64,000 bases of DNA, from positions 6,885,501-6,949,500 of the forward strand of contig CP019636.1 of NCBI GenBank assembly GCA_002163975.1, read 5' to 3'. This DNA is from Nostocales cyanobacterium HT-58-2 (GTDB taxonomy: Bacteria > Cyanobacteriota > Cyanobacteriia > Cyanobacteriales > Nostocaceae). How positions within the stretch are numbered: position 1 is the stretch's first letter; every line of letters starts with the position of its first letter. This document shows positions 17,687 through 26,999 of this stretch, piece by piece. The notes beneath the pieces were generated by a model. That model did no database searches and was not told where the DNA came from. It saw nothing but the letters and a program-made list of their open reading frames with translations. Both the position numbers and the translations under genes were made by a program.

Positions 17687-18400
17687 ATGACAGACCCATT
17701 GATTGTATCAGGCACTGCTAGTGACATCGACTCCCTTCGCCAACCGTTAGTCGCTGGGTCTATTGGCGTCCAACAGCAGGTTATTCCACAATTAGCGAAC
17801 TTGGGAGATGTGGGCTTAGATGTCCTAATGGAATTTTTATATGAACGTAGAGAAAACCTAGCCACTTCGGTAGAGGGTAAAGCATATCAGGCTCTGTATA
17901 ACTCTGATTCATCTAAGGCAAAAGAATTTTTGCAAAATTACTTTCCTTTTGGGATTGTGCCTTTAACATCAGAGTGCGGCATTGATTACCTGACCTTACA
18001 ACAGCTGCTTGCATCTGGTGACTTTCAAGCAGCCGATCGCATGACCATACAGAAAATGTGTGAACTGGCAGGACCAGCGGCAGTGCAAAGAAAATGGTTA
18101 TATTTTACCGAAGTAGAAAATTTTCCAGTCACTGATCTAAAAACTCTCAACGCTCTGTGGTTAGTCCACTCAGAAGGCAAATTTGGCTTTTCTGTACAGA
18201 GAGAAATTTGGTTAGGATTGGGTAAAAACTGGGATAATCTTTGGGAGAAAATTGGTTGGAAAAAAGGTAATAACTGGACGCGTTATCCTAACGAGTTTAC
18301 TTGGGATTTAAGTGCTCCCCGAGGTCACCTACCTCTGTCAAATCAACTGCGTGGAGTGCGAGTCATAGCTTCTTTACTATCTCACCCTGCTTGGAATTAG
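17687..18400 (+). CDS. gun4: GUN4-domain protein, Mg-chelatase activator
   Basis: A 237-residue GUN4 protein. GUN4 binds protoporphyrin IX and Mg-protoporphyrin and stimulates the ChlH subunit of magnesium chelatase in chlorophyll synthesis. An N-terminal helical bundle (about 1-85) precedes the GUN4 core (about 95-235), which shows IDYLTLQQLLASGDFQAADR, LWLVHSEGKFGFSVQ and NLWEKIGWKKGNNWTRYP, all family signatures. The two-domain layout and length match the cyanobacterial protein of known structure. It is followed 75 bp later by an ABC ATPase on the same strand; no functional link is evident. Confidence 0.95.
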   Translation: MTDPLIVSGTASDIDSLRQPLVAGSIGVQQQVIPQLANLGDVGLDVLMEFLYERRENLATSVEGKAYQALYNSDSSKAKEFLQNYFPFGIVPLTSECGIDYLTLQQLLASGDFQAADRMTIQKMCELAGPAAVQRKWLYFTEVENFPVTDLKTLNALWLVHSEGKFGFSVQREIWLGLGKNWDNLWEKIGWKKGNNWTRYPNEFTWDLSAPRGHLPLSNQLRGVRVIASLLSHPAWN

Positions 18401-18475
18401 TTATTAGTCCTGAATCCTTAGTCCCTAGTCACAAAAGACAAAGGACAAGGGAAGGACAAAGGACAAAATCTAACA

Positions 18476-19627
18476 ATGGCAAACGTTCGTCTGGAAAATA
18501 TCAAGCGTAGATTTAATAACGTTACCGCTATTGAGGACATTACTTTTGACATTCCCGATGGTGAATTTTGGGTGTTTGTAGGACCGTCTGGTTGTGGAAA
18601 ATCTACGATTTTGCGAACAATCGCGGGTTTAGAAACTGTCACCTCTGGCAAACTCTACATCGGGGAGAAGCTGGTGAATAATATCCCAGCCCGACAGCGG
18701 GATGTCGCAATGGTTTTTCAAAACTACGCGCTCTATCCTCACATGACGGTGGCACAAAATATTGCTTTTGGGTTGCAGATGCGCAAAGTTGATCCCAAGG
18801 TGATTCAAGAAAGAGTGATGACAGTGGCGCGATCACTTTCTTTAGAACATTTATTGGAACGTAAACCCAAACAACTTTCCGGTGGACAGCAGCAGCGAGT
18901 CGCCTTGGGAAGAGCAATAGCCCGTCAACCACAAGTCTTTTTGCTTGATGAGCCTCTGTCTAATTTAGATGCCCAGTTGCGAGATGATACGCGAGCAGAG
19001 TTAAAGCAGCTTCATCAAGAATTAGGCATTACCACGATTTATGTCACCCATGACCAAGTTGAAGCGATGACTTTAGCTGATAAAATTGTGGTGCTAAACC
19101 GGGGTAAGATTCAACAAATCGGTGAGCCACAAAATATCTATTCCCAACCAGCCAACCGCATGGTGGCAACCTTCTTGGGAAATCCCCCTATGAATATTCT
19201 ACCTGCCAAGTTCACGGGAGAGGGTTTTGATATCGGTGGTCAGATGTTACCTTGTCCTGATTCTGTGCGGGAGAGCTTACGTCCTGCTGTGGGGCACAAA
19301 TTTGATTTGGGAATTCGTCCGGAGAATATTTATTTAAAGGAACTGCCCAAAACAACACAGAAGTCTGAGCAACGCAAGCCATTACTCACAACTTTGGAAG
19401 AACAAACAGAACAGGAATTGGCAGAGTTGATTGTAGAGGTGAAGCTGGTAGAACCTTTGGGGAGAGAAACCTTGATTCGTGGGGGTTTACCAGGTTCAGG
19501 AGTGATTCTCAATATTCAGACGGGTGCAAATGTGAGTCCCCATCCGGGCGATCGCCTTTCTTTGGAATTAGATTTAGATAAGTTGTTTGTGTTTAATCCT
19601 GCCACTGGAGATAGATTGTATCCCTAA
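18476..19627 (+). CDS. ABC transporter ATPase of the UgpC/MalK sugar-importer type
   Basis: A 383-residue importer ATPase. Walker A GPSGCGKST (~residue 37), Q-loop FQNYALYPHMTV, signature LSGGQQQRVALGRA, Walker B VFLLDEPLSNLDA and the H-loop VTHDQVEAMT are all intact. A C-terminal TOBE/MalK-type regulatory domain follows (~240-383), with RPENIYLK. Such ATPases energise carbohydrate or compatible-solute importers and can serve several permeases. No permease or binding protein is adjacent, so its partners lie elsewhere. The 60 bp before the start hold degenerate AGGACAA repeats. It sits 3 bp ahead of an AraC-type gene, implying co-transcription. Confidence 0.93.
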   Translation: MANVRLENIKRRFNNVTAIEDITFDIPDGEFWVFVGPSGCGKSTILRTIAGLETVTSGKLYIGEKLVNNIPARQRDVAMVFQNYALYPHMTVAQNIAFGLQMRKVDPKVIQERVMTVARSLSLEHLLERKPKQLSGGQQQRVALGRAIARQPQVFLLDEPLSNLDAQLRDDTRAELKQLHQELGITTIYVTHDQVEAMTLADKIVVLNRGKIQQIGEPQNIYSQPANRMVATFLGNPPMNILPAKFTGEGFDIGGQMLPCPDSVRESLRPAVGHKFDLGIRPENIYLKELPKTTQKSEQRKPLLTTLEEQTEQELAELIVEVKLVEPLGRETLIRGGLPGSGVILNIQTGANVSPHPGDRLSLELDLDKLFVFNPATGDRLYP

Positions 19628-19630
19628 AGC

Positions 19631-20527
19631 GTGTTAGAAAAACCAGAGTCAATTTTGCTCAATCCCCCAGGAATTGAGCTTGGCAGACGTAATGCAATAG
19701 TCTGGCGTCAGGCAAAGGATTATCACTTTGAGGATTTTCCTGGCTCTGTTTCGATTAAATCTGTTGTGAAAGGTTGTGCAGTTTGGGAAACTCAAGGTGG
19801 ACGTTTTGAGGTTGATAGAAACTCCTATATTGTTCTCAACACTGGACAAAATTATTCGATGACGATAGAGTCACTCAGTCCTGTAGAAACATTTTGTGTA
19901 TTCTTTGAGCCTGGATTTGTGGAAGATGCCTATCGCACCCGGAAAACACCGAACTCCCAACTTTTAGACGATCCATTTTGTGGGGATATCTCAATTGGTT
20001 TTCACGAGCGGATACATGAGCATAATGACCGACTGCGTGTATTAGTCACAAGAATGCACACGACAGTTATGAATCAAAGAGTAAGACAAGATGAGTTGGA
20101 GGAGCAGTTTATCCAGCTTGCGAATCACTTGGTTGGGTTGCGAGGTGAAGTCTCTCAGGAAATAGAGCGGCTGTCTGCCACTCGCCATGTAACACGGATG
20201 GAGTTATATAGGCGGCTCCAGGATGGTAAACGTCTCATAGATACCTCACTTGATTGCCGACTGTCTTTATCAGAGATAGCCAGCAGTGTACATCTTTCAA
20301 AGTTTCACTTTCATCGCCTGTTTACTGAAACCTTTCGTGAAACTCCACATCAGTATCATGTACGCAGACGATTAGAGCGAGCAGCTAGTTTCTTAGTTAG
20401 CACAGATATTCCTATCACGACCATTTGCTTGAACACCGGATTTGGCAGCCTTGGTTCATTCAGCAGCTTGTTTGGCAAGCACTTCGGTGTGTCACCCCGT
20501 GAGTTTCGGCGTCAGTATAAGAATTAG
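19631..20527 (+). CDS. AraC-family transcriptional regulator
   Basis: A 298-residue regulator with a GTG start at 19631, three bases after the ABC ATPase stop, so probably in one operon. Residues ~1-130 look like a cupin-type sensor (WETQGGRFEVDRNSYIVLN). The C-terminal ~100 residues are a classic AraC double helix-turn-helix: LSLSEIASSVHLSKFHFHRL, then PHQYHVRRRLERAASFL and ITTICLNTGFGSLGSFSSLF. The effector is unknown. Its position next to a sugar-type ATPase and adenosine deaminase hints at carbohydrate or nucleoside control, but this is inference. Confidence 0.9.
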   Translation: MLEKPESILLNPPGIELGRRNAIVWRQAKDYHFEDFPGSVSIKSVVKGCAVWETQGGRFEVDRNSYIVLNTGQNYSMTIESLSPVETFCVFFEPGFVEDAYRTRKTPNSQLLDDPFCGDISIGFHERIHEHNDRLRVLVTRMHTTVMNQRVRQDELEEQFIQLANHLVGLRGEVSQEIERLSATRHVTRMELYRRLQDGKRLIDTSLDCRLSLSEIASSVHLSKFHFHRLFTETFRETPHQYHVRRRLERAASFLVSTDIPITTICLNTGFGSLGSFSSLFGKHFGVSPREFRRQYKN

Positions 20528-20590
20528 CAAGATCCAAGAAGTATTGCTTAGTAAAGCCTGTCATTATGAGCAGAGTGTTGGAGAATTGCA

Positions 20591-21625
20591 ATGCACTCGA
20601 ATGCTTCTGGACAGGTTGCTCAAACTCTTATTGATCGCCTTCAAGCCATGCCCAAAGTTGAAATCCATGTCCATTTAGAAGGGGCTATAGATGCTGAAAC
20701 TGTTTATCAAATGGCGCAACGCAACAACTTTTCTTTACCTGCTGCATCACTAGAGGAATGGAAATTATTCTACAAGTTTCGTGATTTCAATCACTTTATT
20801 GAAGTGTATGGTATTGCCAGCCAGTGTATGCAAACAGCAGAAGATTTTGCCTGGATGACGGAGAAATTTTTGCAAAACCAGTCTGAGCAAAATATTCGAT
20901 ACAGCGAAGCCTATTTCAGCCCTACCTTACACTCTGGTAAATTAACAGATGAAGAAATACTTGATGCTCTCACACTTGGAGCCGTAACAGGAGAAGCGAA
21001 GTATGGCAGTCGAGTGAAATTCATCGTTGATATTTCCCGTCAGTACCCTCACTTGCAAACCAAAGTTCTAGAGTTTGCGTTGCAAGGTCAAGAAAAAGGC
21101 ATTGTCATTGGCTTAGGCATTGGTGGACCTGAAGTGGACTATCCTCCAGAGAACTATACTGAAACCTTTGCCCAAGCCCGTATGCAAGGACTGAGAGTTG
21201 TTGCTCATGCAGGTGAAACAGAGGGCCCATCTAGTATTTGGGGAGCAATCACCAGTTTGCAAGCAGAACGAATTGGACATGGAGTGCGGTGTTTAGAAGA
21301 TGCTTCACTGGTTGCTAAACTGCGTCAAAGGCAAACACCGCTGGAAGTTTCGCCACAGAGTAATTATTGCCTTGGTGTTGTTAAACCCAATGAGCCACAC
21401 CCAATCCGTCAAATGATAGATGCAGGACTTTTCTGTACTCTTAATTCTGATGATCCACCTATGTTTAATACCAATTTGAACAATGAATACCTGACTCTAG
21501 CAAATCAAGGCTTTTCCTGGGAACAACTGTGGCAGTTGAACCTTAATACACTCGAAGCCACGTTTTTACCTGAAGCGGAAAAAGAAGTGTATCGGACCCA
21601 ATGGCAAGCATTCTTGCAAAGTTAG
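20591..21625 (+). CDS. add: Adenosine deaminase family protein
   Basis: A 344-residue metal-dependent deaminase with the usual active-site blocks: HVHLEG (two His ligands, ~residue 25), VVAHAGETEGP (catalytic Glu and His), ERIGHG and LNSDDPPMF (Asp). The length equals bacterial adenosine deaminases, which hydrolyse adenosine to inosine; some members prefer other purines, so the substrate is inferred. It lies downstream of the AraC gene, with GGAG shortly before the ATG. The convergent neighbour mtnA works in methylthioadenosine salvage, a related purine-nucleoside pathway. Confidence 0.88.
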   Translation: MHSNASGQVAQTLIDRLQAMPKVEIHVHLEGAIDAETVYQMAQRNNFSLPAASLEEWKLFYKFRDFNHFIEVYGIASQCMQTAEDFAWMTEKFLQNQSEQNIRYSEAYFSPTLHSGKLTDEEILDALTLGAVTGEAKYGSRVKFIVDISRQYPHLQTKVLEFALQGQEKGIVIGLGIGGPEVDYPPENYTETFAQARMQGLRVVAHAGETEGPSSIWGAITSLQAERIGHGVRCLEDASLVAKLRQRQTPLEVSPQSNYCLGVVKPNEPHPIRQMIDAGLFCTLNSDDPPMFNTNLNNEYLTLANQGFSWEQLWQLNLNTLEATFLPEAEKEVYRTQWQAFLQS

Positions 21626-21817
21626 GACTTAGGCAAGAGCTCTTGAAAACTCTTTTTCTCAACAGAATCTGTTCTCCTAGACTCATGATTGTCCTAAGAA
21701 ACAGAAGCACTTGCGCCCAAACATGATACGTTTCACTGCCTATTGCAATCGTTTTTGACCTAACTTGTTTGCGAGCGCAAGCTTTGTTTATCTTTAAAAT
21801 CGCATCAAAATTTGCAC

Positions 21818-22906
21818 TTAAGCAACTTGCCTGACCTGAGATTTGGCTAACTCCCCTGGAGCATACACCCCATTTTCTGTGATGATTCCTGCAATTAGGC
21901 TCGCTGGTGTGACATCAAAAGCTGGGTTATAAAACTCTACACCATTTGGTGTGAGGACAGTGCTGCCGACTTGGTATATCTCCTCTGGATTGCGCTCTTC
22001 AATTGGAATTTGACTACCATCAGATAAAGAAAAATCAACGGTAGAAAGGGGTGCAGCAACATAGAAAGGAACATCATGCGCTTTAGCCACAAGTGCTAAG
22101 CTATATGTGCCAATTTTGTTTGCTGTATCTCCGTTAGCGGCAATTCTGTCAGCACCGACAACGACCAAATGAATCAAACCTTGCTTCATGCAATGAGCCG
22201 CCATGCTGTCAGTAATTAACGTTACTGGTATGCCTTCTTGGACACATTCCCATGTTGTCAGTTTTGCACCTTGCAAGCGAGGACGGGTTTCGTCAGCAAA
22301 CACACGCGCTAAACGCCCTTCTCGAAAAGCAGAACGCACGACACCCAAAGCGGTACCGTAACCTGCAGTTGCCAATGCTCCTGCATTACAATGAGTCAGA
22401 ATTGTCAGTTTTTCTGGAGTCTCAGGTAAGACTGCCAAACCATTGTCACCGATCGCATAACAGGTTTGCAAATCTTCTGCATTGATGGTTTGGGCAGTGT
22501 GTAGTAGAGTTTGTTTGAGTTCTTCTACCGTTCCTAAGGTTTCGTAAGCGGTTTTTAGCATCCGTGAAATTGCCCAAAACAAATTCACCGCTGTCGGACG
22601 AGTGGAACGCAACAGTTGTGCGACTTTCTCTAAGCGGTTTAAAAACTCATCGCGGTTGTTGGTTTCAATTTCTCTTGCCCCAAGATACATTCCGTATGCC
22701 GCAGCCACACCAATGGCAGGCGCACCTCGTACAATCATAGTTTTTATTGCCTGCGCCATGTCTGAGCAACGGTGGATTTCAACAAACGTATACTCGTTGG
22801 GTAGTCGGGTTTGGTCAATGAGTGAAACAGAGTCGTTGTGCCAAATCACAGGATAAACCTGGTTTGTAGGAGAGTTCATGGAACTTAACATAATGATTTT
22901 TTTCAA
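21818..22906 (-). CDS. mtnA: Methylthioribose-1-phosphate isomerase MtnA
   Basis: A 362-residue isomerase converting methylthioribose-1-phosphate to the ribulose form in the methionine salvage pathway. Key blocks: MIVRGAPAIGVAAAYGMYLGA, the catalytic Cys in THCNAGALATAGYGTALGV and the catalytic Asp in VVGADRIAANGDTANKIGTY. The start is uncertain: ATGs at 22906, 22891 and 22879 are in frame, and homologues resemble the protein from MNSPTNQVYPVIW (22879). No other mtn gene is in the window. Confidence 0.93.
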   Translation of the reverse strand: MKKIIMLSSMNSPTNQVYPVIWHNDSVSLIDQTRLPNEYTFVEIHRCSDMAQAIKTMIVRGAPAIGVAAAYGMYLGAREIETNNRDEFLNRLEKVAQLLRSTRPTAVNLFWAISRMLKTAYETLGTVEELKQTLLHTAQTINAEDLQTCYAIGDNGLAVLPETPEKLTILTHCNAGALATAGYGTALGVVRSAFREGRLARVFADETRPRLQGAKLTTWECVQEGIPVTLITDSMAAHCMKQGLIHLVVVGADRIAANGDTANKIGTYSLALVAKAHDVPFYVAAPLSTVDFSLSDGSQIPIEERNPEEIYQVGSTVLTPNGVEFYNPAFDVTPASLIAGIITENGVYAPGELAKSQVRQVA

Positions 22907-23395
22907 ATTGTAACGTTAGAAATTCTACAAGTTCTCGTCTCTTTTCTGTATCTGTACCTGATGTACTGTTCTTAGGTGGGACCCTTATAAACTCGTAAAT
23001 ACTTTAAGACGGAAATTGTTCAGAATACGAGTTACGAAAGGCTAGAATTAGGGACTATGTGCGTCTAGACTGTAGAAGCTACTATGTTACTTTCAATTTT
23101 TATTAATTTTTTAATTATCTAACAAAAGAATAAAAAATCTAACAAGTTTGTCATAGATTTGTAACATTTTTTTTGATAAAGTGCAGATCTTGCATCTTAT
23201 CGGTCAGTGCGCCTTGAACTTTATGTCTTGGTAGACGAAGTAGATGAAAAATGTAAGTTCCAGTTTCTTGTCTTGCCTAGCACTGTTTTATAAATTAATA
23301 AAAAACATTTTATAATTCACAAGATTTGTCGTTCATACTGATTTCATGAGTGATGAATTTACAATAGCCGCCACTAAATTTTATGGGGGTATATT
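22907..23395. other. Divergent intergenic region, AT-rich
   Basis: About 490 bp between mtnA and the small PCP_red gene, which are divergent. No repeat, RNA or pseudogene is seen; both promoters must be here. Confidence 0.5.
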
Positions 23396-23578
23396 ATGAA
23401 CGATTATTTTCCAGATGCTTTGCAATGGACAACTGAAGCAAAAGTAAAGTTAAAAAATATACCTTTTTTTGTTCGCGCTCAAGCAAAAGCTCGAATTGAG
23501 CAACTGGCTCGTCAAGCAAAGCAAGAGATTATAACAGGCGAGTTGGTGGAGCAGGCAAGAGTTGAGTTTGGACAGTAG
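23396..23578 (+). CDS. Small PCP_red-domain protein (light-independent protochlorophyllide reductase-like)
   Basis: A 60-residue protein consisting of little more than the PCP_red domain found at the C-terminus of ChlB: LQWTTEAKVKLKNIPFFVRA then QAKARIEQLARQAKQ and ITGELVEQARVEFGQ. In ChlB this segment contributes to the protochlorophyllide site; the role of the free-standing version is unknown. The start codon follows GGGGGTATATT. A strong terminator lies about 50 bp downstream, so the gene is probably monocistronic. Confidence 0.8.
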   Translation: MNDYFPDALQWTTEAKVKLKNIPFFVRAQAKARIEQLARQAKQEIITGELVEQARVEFGQ

Positions 23579-23629
23579 ATTTCTGACAAAACTTTTGTGA
23601 CATTTTCTTGAGCATCACCCGTATAAATA

Positions 23630-23661
23630 ACAAAAAAGCCTGCGTACGCAGGCTTTTTTGT
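23630..23661 (+). terminator. Rho-independent terminator
   Basis: A perfect 32-bp palindrome: ACAAAAAAGCCTGCGT then its reverse complement, ending in a T-run. It follows the PCP_red gene. The A- and T-runs on the two sides make it bidirectional in form. Confidence 0.85.
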
Positions 23662-23690
23662 ATGGTTCCACCTTTTAAGATGAAAGTCTC

Positions 23691-23817
23691 ATACCAAATA
23701 AAAAAAAATGTTTGCGACAAATAACCCCACCCGCCCTATCGGGCACCCTCCCCTTACCAAGGGGAGGGTTGGGGAGAGGTTCAACCGATGTGTTGCATTC
23801 TTTTTTCAAATTGGTAT
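23691..23817. repeat. MITE-like fold-back repeat, copy B
   Basis: A 127-bp element bounded by ATACCAA (23691) and TTGGTAT (to 23817), nearly identical to copy A at 11901-12032. It contains the hairpin CCCTCCCCTTACC/AAGGGGAGGG. It ends 14 bp from the gcvP stop codon. The terminal inverted repeats and two dispersed copies point to a mobile non-autonomous element; no transposase is nearby. Confidence 0.85.
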
Positions 23818-23831
23818 TACTTTAGACACAT

Positions 23832-26780
23832 TTAATAAGCATCCATGGGCAAACAAGAACAAACAAAATTCCTATCGCCATAGGCGTTGTCAATCCTACC
23901 AACCGCAGGCCAAAATTTATGCTCACGAGTCCACGGCGCTGGGTAAGCAGCTTGTTCCCGAGAATAAGGATGATTCCATTCTCCAACAATCAGGCTCTCT
24001 GCAGTATGGGGTGCATTCTTCAAGACATTATCCTGAGAATCTACCTTGCCTGATTCAATTTCCGCAATTTCTTGACGAATAGCAATCATTGCGTTGCAGA
24101 ATCGGTCTAACTCTTCTTTGGATTCGCTTTCTGTAGGTTCTACCATGATTGTACCTGCCACAGGCCAAGAGACAGTTGGCGCATGGAAGCCATAGTCTAT
24201 GAGGCGCTTGGCAATATCATCGATTTCGATACCCGCAGATTTTTTGAGCGATCGCAAATCCAAAATACACTCATGAGCCACTAAACCATTTCTCCCCTTA
24301 TACAAAACGGGATAGTAAGGTTCAAGTCTTTTGGCAATGTAGTTGGCATTGAGAATTGCCACTTTCGTTGCTTGAGTCAAACCATCTGCACCCATCATGG
24401 CAATGTACATCCAAGAAATAACCAGGATGCTAGCACTTCCCCAAGGTGCAGCAGACACTGCACCCATACGGTGTTCACCGCCCATTTTGACAACAGAGTG
24501 TCCAGGGAGAAAAGGCACTAAGTGTGAAGCGACACCAATAGGTCCCATACCAGGACCACCGCCACCGTGGGGAATGCAAAAGGTTTTGTGCAAGTTTAAG
24601 TGACAAACATCCGCGCCGATATCTCCAGGACGGCAAAGCCCCACTTGAGCATTCATATTCGCTCCATCCATGTAAACTTGTCCACCGTGGGCATGAACAA
24701 CAGCGCAGATTTCCTGAATTTGCTCCTCAAAGACTCCGTGAGTTGAGGGATATGTTACCATTAATGCCGCAAGTTCCTTGCTATGCTTTTGTGCTTTCGC
24801 CTTGAGGTCATCCAAGTCAACATTCCCTTGCGAATCACAAGCAACAGCAACGACCTTCATCCCACACATCACAGCACTTGCAGGATTTGTTCCATGTGCT
24901 GACTGAGGAATCAAACAGACATTGCGGTGTCCTTCTTTGCGACTTTCGTGATACTTGCTAATGACCAGCAACCCTGTGTATTCACCTTGAGAACCAGCAT
25001 TCGGTTGCAAGGAAATTCCTGCAAATCCAGTGATTTCAGCAAGCCATTCTTCAAGCTGTCCAAACAGGATTTGATAACCCCGCGTTTGCGACAGGGGTGC
25101 AAAAGGATGTATTTTGCCAAATTCGGCCCATGTGACTGGTATCATTTCCGAGGTTGCATTCAGCTTCATCGTACATGACCCCAAAGGAATCATTGATGTT
25201 GTCAGCGACAAGTCTTTTGTTTCTAGCTTGTGCAGATAGCGCAACAACTCCGTTTCAGAGTGGTAGCGATTAAAGACCGGATGAGTGAGGTAGCTGCTGG
25301 TGCGGGGGAGGAGAAGAACAGAGGGAGTAGGGGAAGAGAAGACTTCTTCTAAGGTGAAGGATAGGTCGTTGCCAAGAGCGAAAATTTCTAGTAGCTCAAT
25401 TAGGTCTTTTTCTGTAGTCGTTTCGTCTAAGGATATTCCTACAGTCGTTGTATTGAAAATGCGTAGGTTAATCTTACGTGCTTCACAAGCTTGTAAAATT
25501 TCATTTAAACTGCGTTTCCCTAAATCTACCCGTAGCGTATCAAAGAAATGTTGGGAAACAATAGTGTAACCCAAACGCTTCAATCCTGCCGCTAACGTTG
25601 TGGTCATCTGGTGGATGTCGAGAGCAATTCTTCTGAGTCCAGTAGGACCATGATAGACAGCATACATACTTGCCATGACTGCTAGCAGGACTTGTGCTGT
25701 ACAGATATTGCTAGTCGCTTTTTCGCGGCGAATGTGTTGTTCACGAGTTTGTAAGGCAAGACGCAACGCCGTTTTCCCTTGAGCATCTTTTGATACACCA
25801 ACAATCCGACCTGGAACTTGCCGTTTGTATTCTTCTTTGGTGGCAAAGTAAGCTGCATGAGGTCCACCGTAGCCTAAGGGAATACCAAAACGCTGAGTAC
25901 TTCCCACAGCGATATCAGCGCCAAATTCACCTGGGGGTGTCAGCAAAGTTAAGCTTAAGGGGTCTGCTGCTACCGTCACCAATGCTCCCACAGCATGGGC
26001 TTTTTCTACAAAAGCGCGGTAATCGTAGATGATGCCATCACTGGCGGGGTATTGGAGAAGTGCCCCAAAAATAGGTTCAGAAAAATCAAAAATTTGATGG
26101 TCATCGACAATGATATGTATTCCCAAGGATCTCGCCCGTGTTTGCAACACATCTATCGTCTGGGGATGACAATCACGAGAGACAAAATAGGTATTTGCTT
26201 TATTTTTGCAAACACCGTAGCTCATGCTCATGGCTTCTGCTGCTGCTGTGGCTTCATCCAGCAATGAAGCATTGGCAATTTCCAAACCTGTCAAATCGAT
26301 CATCATGGTTTGAAAATTTAACAGTGCTTCTAGTCGTCCTTGGGCAATTTCTGGCTGATAGGGAGTGTAAGCTGTATACCAACCGGGGTTTTCTAGGATA
26401 TTGCGCCCAATCACGGGCGGGGTGATACAGTCGTAGTACCCCATGCCAATAAACGAGCGGAAAACTTGATTTTTAGAAGCTATTTCTTTTAACTGAGCGA
26501 GTGCTGCATACTCACTTTGGGCTTCTGGCAATTTTAATGCACGAGAGAAGCGGATGACTTGCGGTACTGCTTGGTCAATAAGTTTATCCAGAGGAGGCGA
26601 AACACCGTGAGAGGATTCTCCCGTTTTCGTGCCGCTAGTATAGCCTAATACCTCAAGCATTTGCTGGATATCAGTGGATGATGGTCCAATATGCCGTTCT
26701 TTAAAAGTACTTAACTTTTGGCTAGTTTCTCCCAGCATCTGCTGATGGTTGGATTGGGGACGAGGAATATTAACTACCAC
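23832..26780 (-). CDS. gcvP: Glycine dehydrogenase (decarboxylating), P protein
   Basis: A 982-residue P protein of the glycine cleavage system: it decarboxylates glycine and passes aminomethyl to the lipoyl arm of GcvH, part of the photorespiratory route in cyanobacteria. Both halves are fused, as usual. The PLP-lysine block HLNLHKTFCIPHGGGG is present, as are FIGMGYYDCITPPVIGRNI and AVSAAPWGSASIL. Start ATG at 26780. Near the middle, the SSPTPSVLLLPRTSSYL region (bases ~25299-25343) is encoded by a purine-rich run that looks like an in-frame repeat insertion. It is the last of gcvT-gcvH-gcvP on this strand. Confidence 0.97.
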   Translation of the reverse strand: MVVNIPRPQSNHQQMLGETSQKLSTFKERHIGPSSTDIQQMLEVLGYTSGTKTGESSHGVSPPLDKLIDQAVPQVIRFSRALKLPEAQSEYAALAQLKEIASKNQVFRSFIGMGYYDCITPPVIGRNILENPGWYTAYTPYQPEIAQGRLEALLNFQTMMIDLTGLEIANASLLDEATAAAEAMSMSYGVCKNKANTYFVSRDCHPQTIDVLQTRARSLGIHIIVDDHQIFDFSEPIFGALLQYPASDGIIYDYRAFVEKAHAVGALVTVAADPLSLTLLTPPGEFGADIAVGSTQRFGIPLGYGGPHAAYFATKEEYKRQVPGRIVGVSKDAQGKTALRLALQTREQHIRREKATSNICTAQVLLAVMASMYAVYHGPTGLRRIALDIHQMTTTLAAGLKRLGYTIVSQHFFDTLRVDLGKRSLNEILQACEARKINLRIFNTTTVGISLDETTTEKDLIELLEIFALGNDLSFTLEEVFSSPTPSVLLLPRTSSYLTHPVFNRYHSETELLRYLHKLETKDLSLTTSMIPLGSCTMKLNATSEMIPVTWAEFGKIHPFAPLSQTRGYQILFGQLEEWLAEITGFAGISLQPNAGSQGEYTGLLVISKYHESRKEGHRNVCLIPQSAHGTNPASAVMCGMKVVAVACDSQGNVDLDDLKAKAQKHSKELAALMVTYPSTHGVFEEQIQEICAVVHAHGGQVYMDGANMNAQVGLCRPGDIGADVCHLNLHKTFCIPHGGGGPGMGPIGVASHLVPFLPGHSVVKMGGEHRMGAVSAAPWGSASILVISWMYIAMMGADGLTQATKVAILNANYIAKRLEPYYPVLYKGRNGLVAHECILDLRSLKKSAGIEIDDIAKRLIDYGFHAPTVSWPVAGTIMVEPTESESKEELDRFCNAMIAIRQEIAEIESGKVDSQDNVLKNAPHTAESLIVGEWNHPYSREQAAYPAPWTREHKFWPAVGRIDNAYGDRNFVCSCLPMDAY

Positions 26781-26893
26781 AAATTGCTTTCCTGACGCGA
26801 CTACTTCATATTCTGCAACAAGTCTATTTGACGCGTAGGATATTTGCTATCAATTTATCAAAATTAATGAAGTTTTTCCGGAAAGTGTAAAGG

Positions 26894-26938
26894 AGACAAG
26901 GGGAAAAGTTTACTTAAGAATACATTTTCTCCTTGTCT
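26894..26938. repeat. Inverted repeat between gcvH and gcvP
   Basis: AGACAAGGGGAAAA (26894-26907) faces TTTTCTCCTTGTCT (26925-26938), one mismatch over 14 bp with a 17-base loop. There is no U-tract on the minus strand, so it is not an obvious terminator. It may be an attenuator or RNA-processing hairpin in the 219-bp gcvH-gcvP spacer. Confidence 0.4.
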
Positions 26939-26999
26939 GCCTATCAGCCCCAAACTTAGAAATGATCAAAGACACTTACCAAGGGCGGAGGAGCAACTG

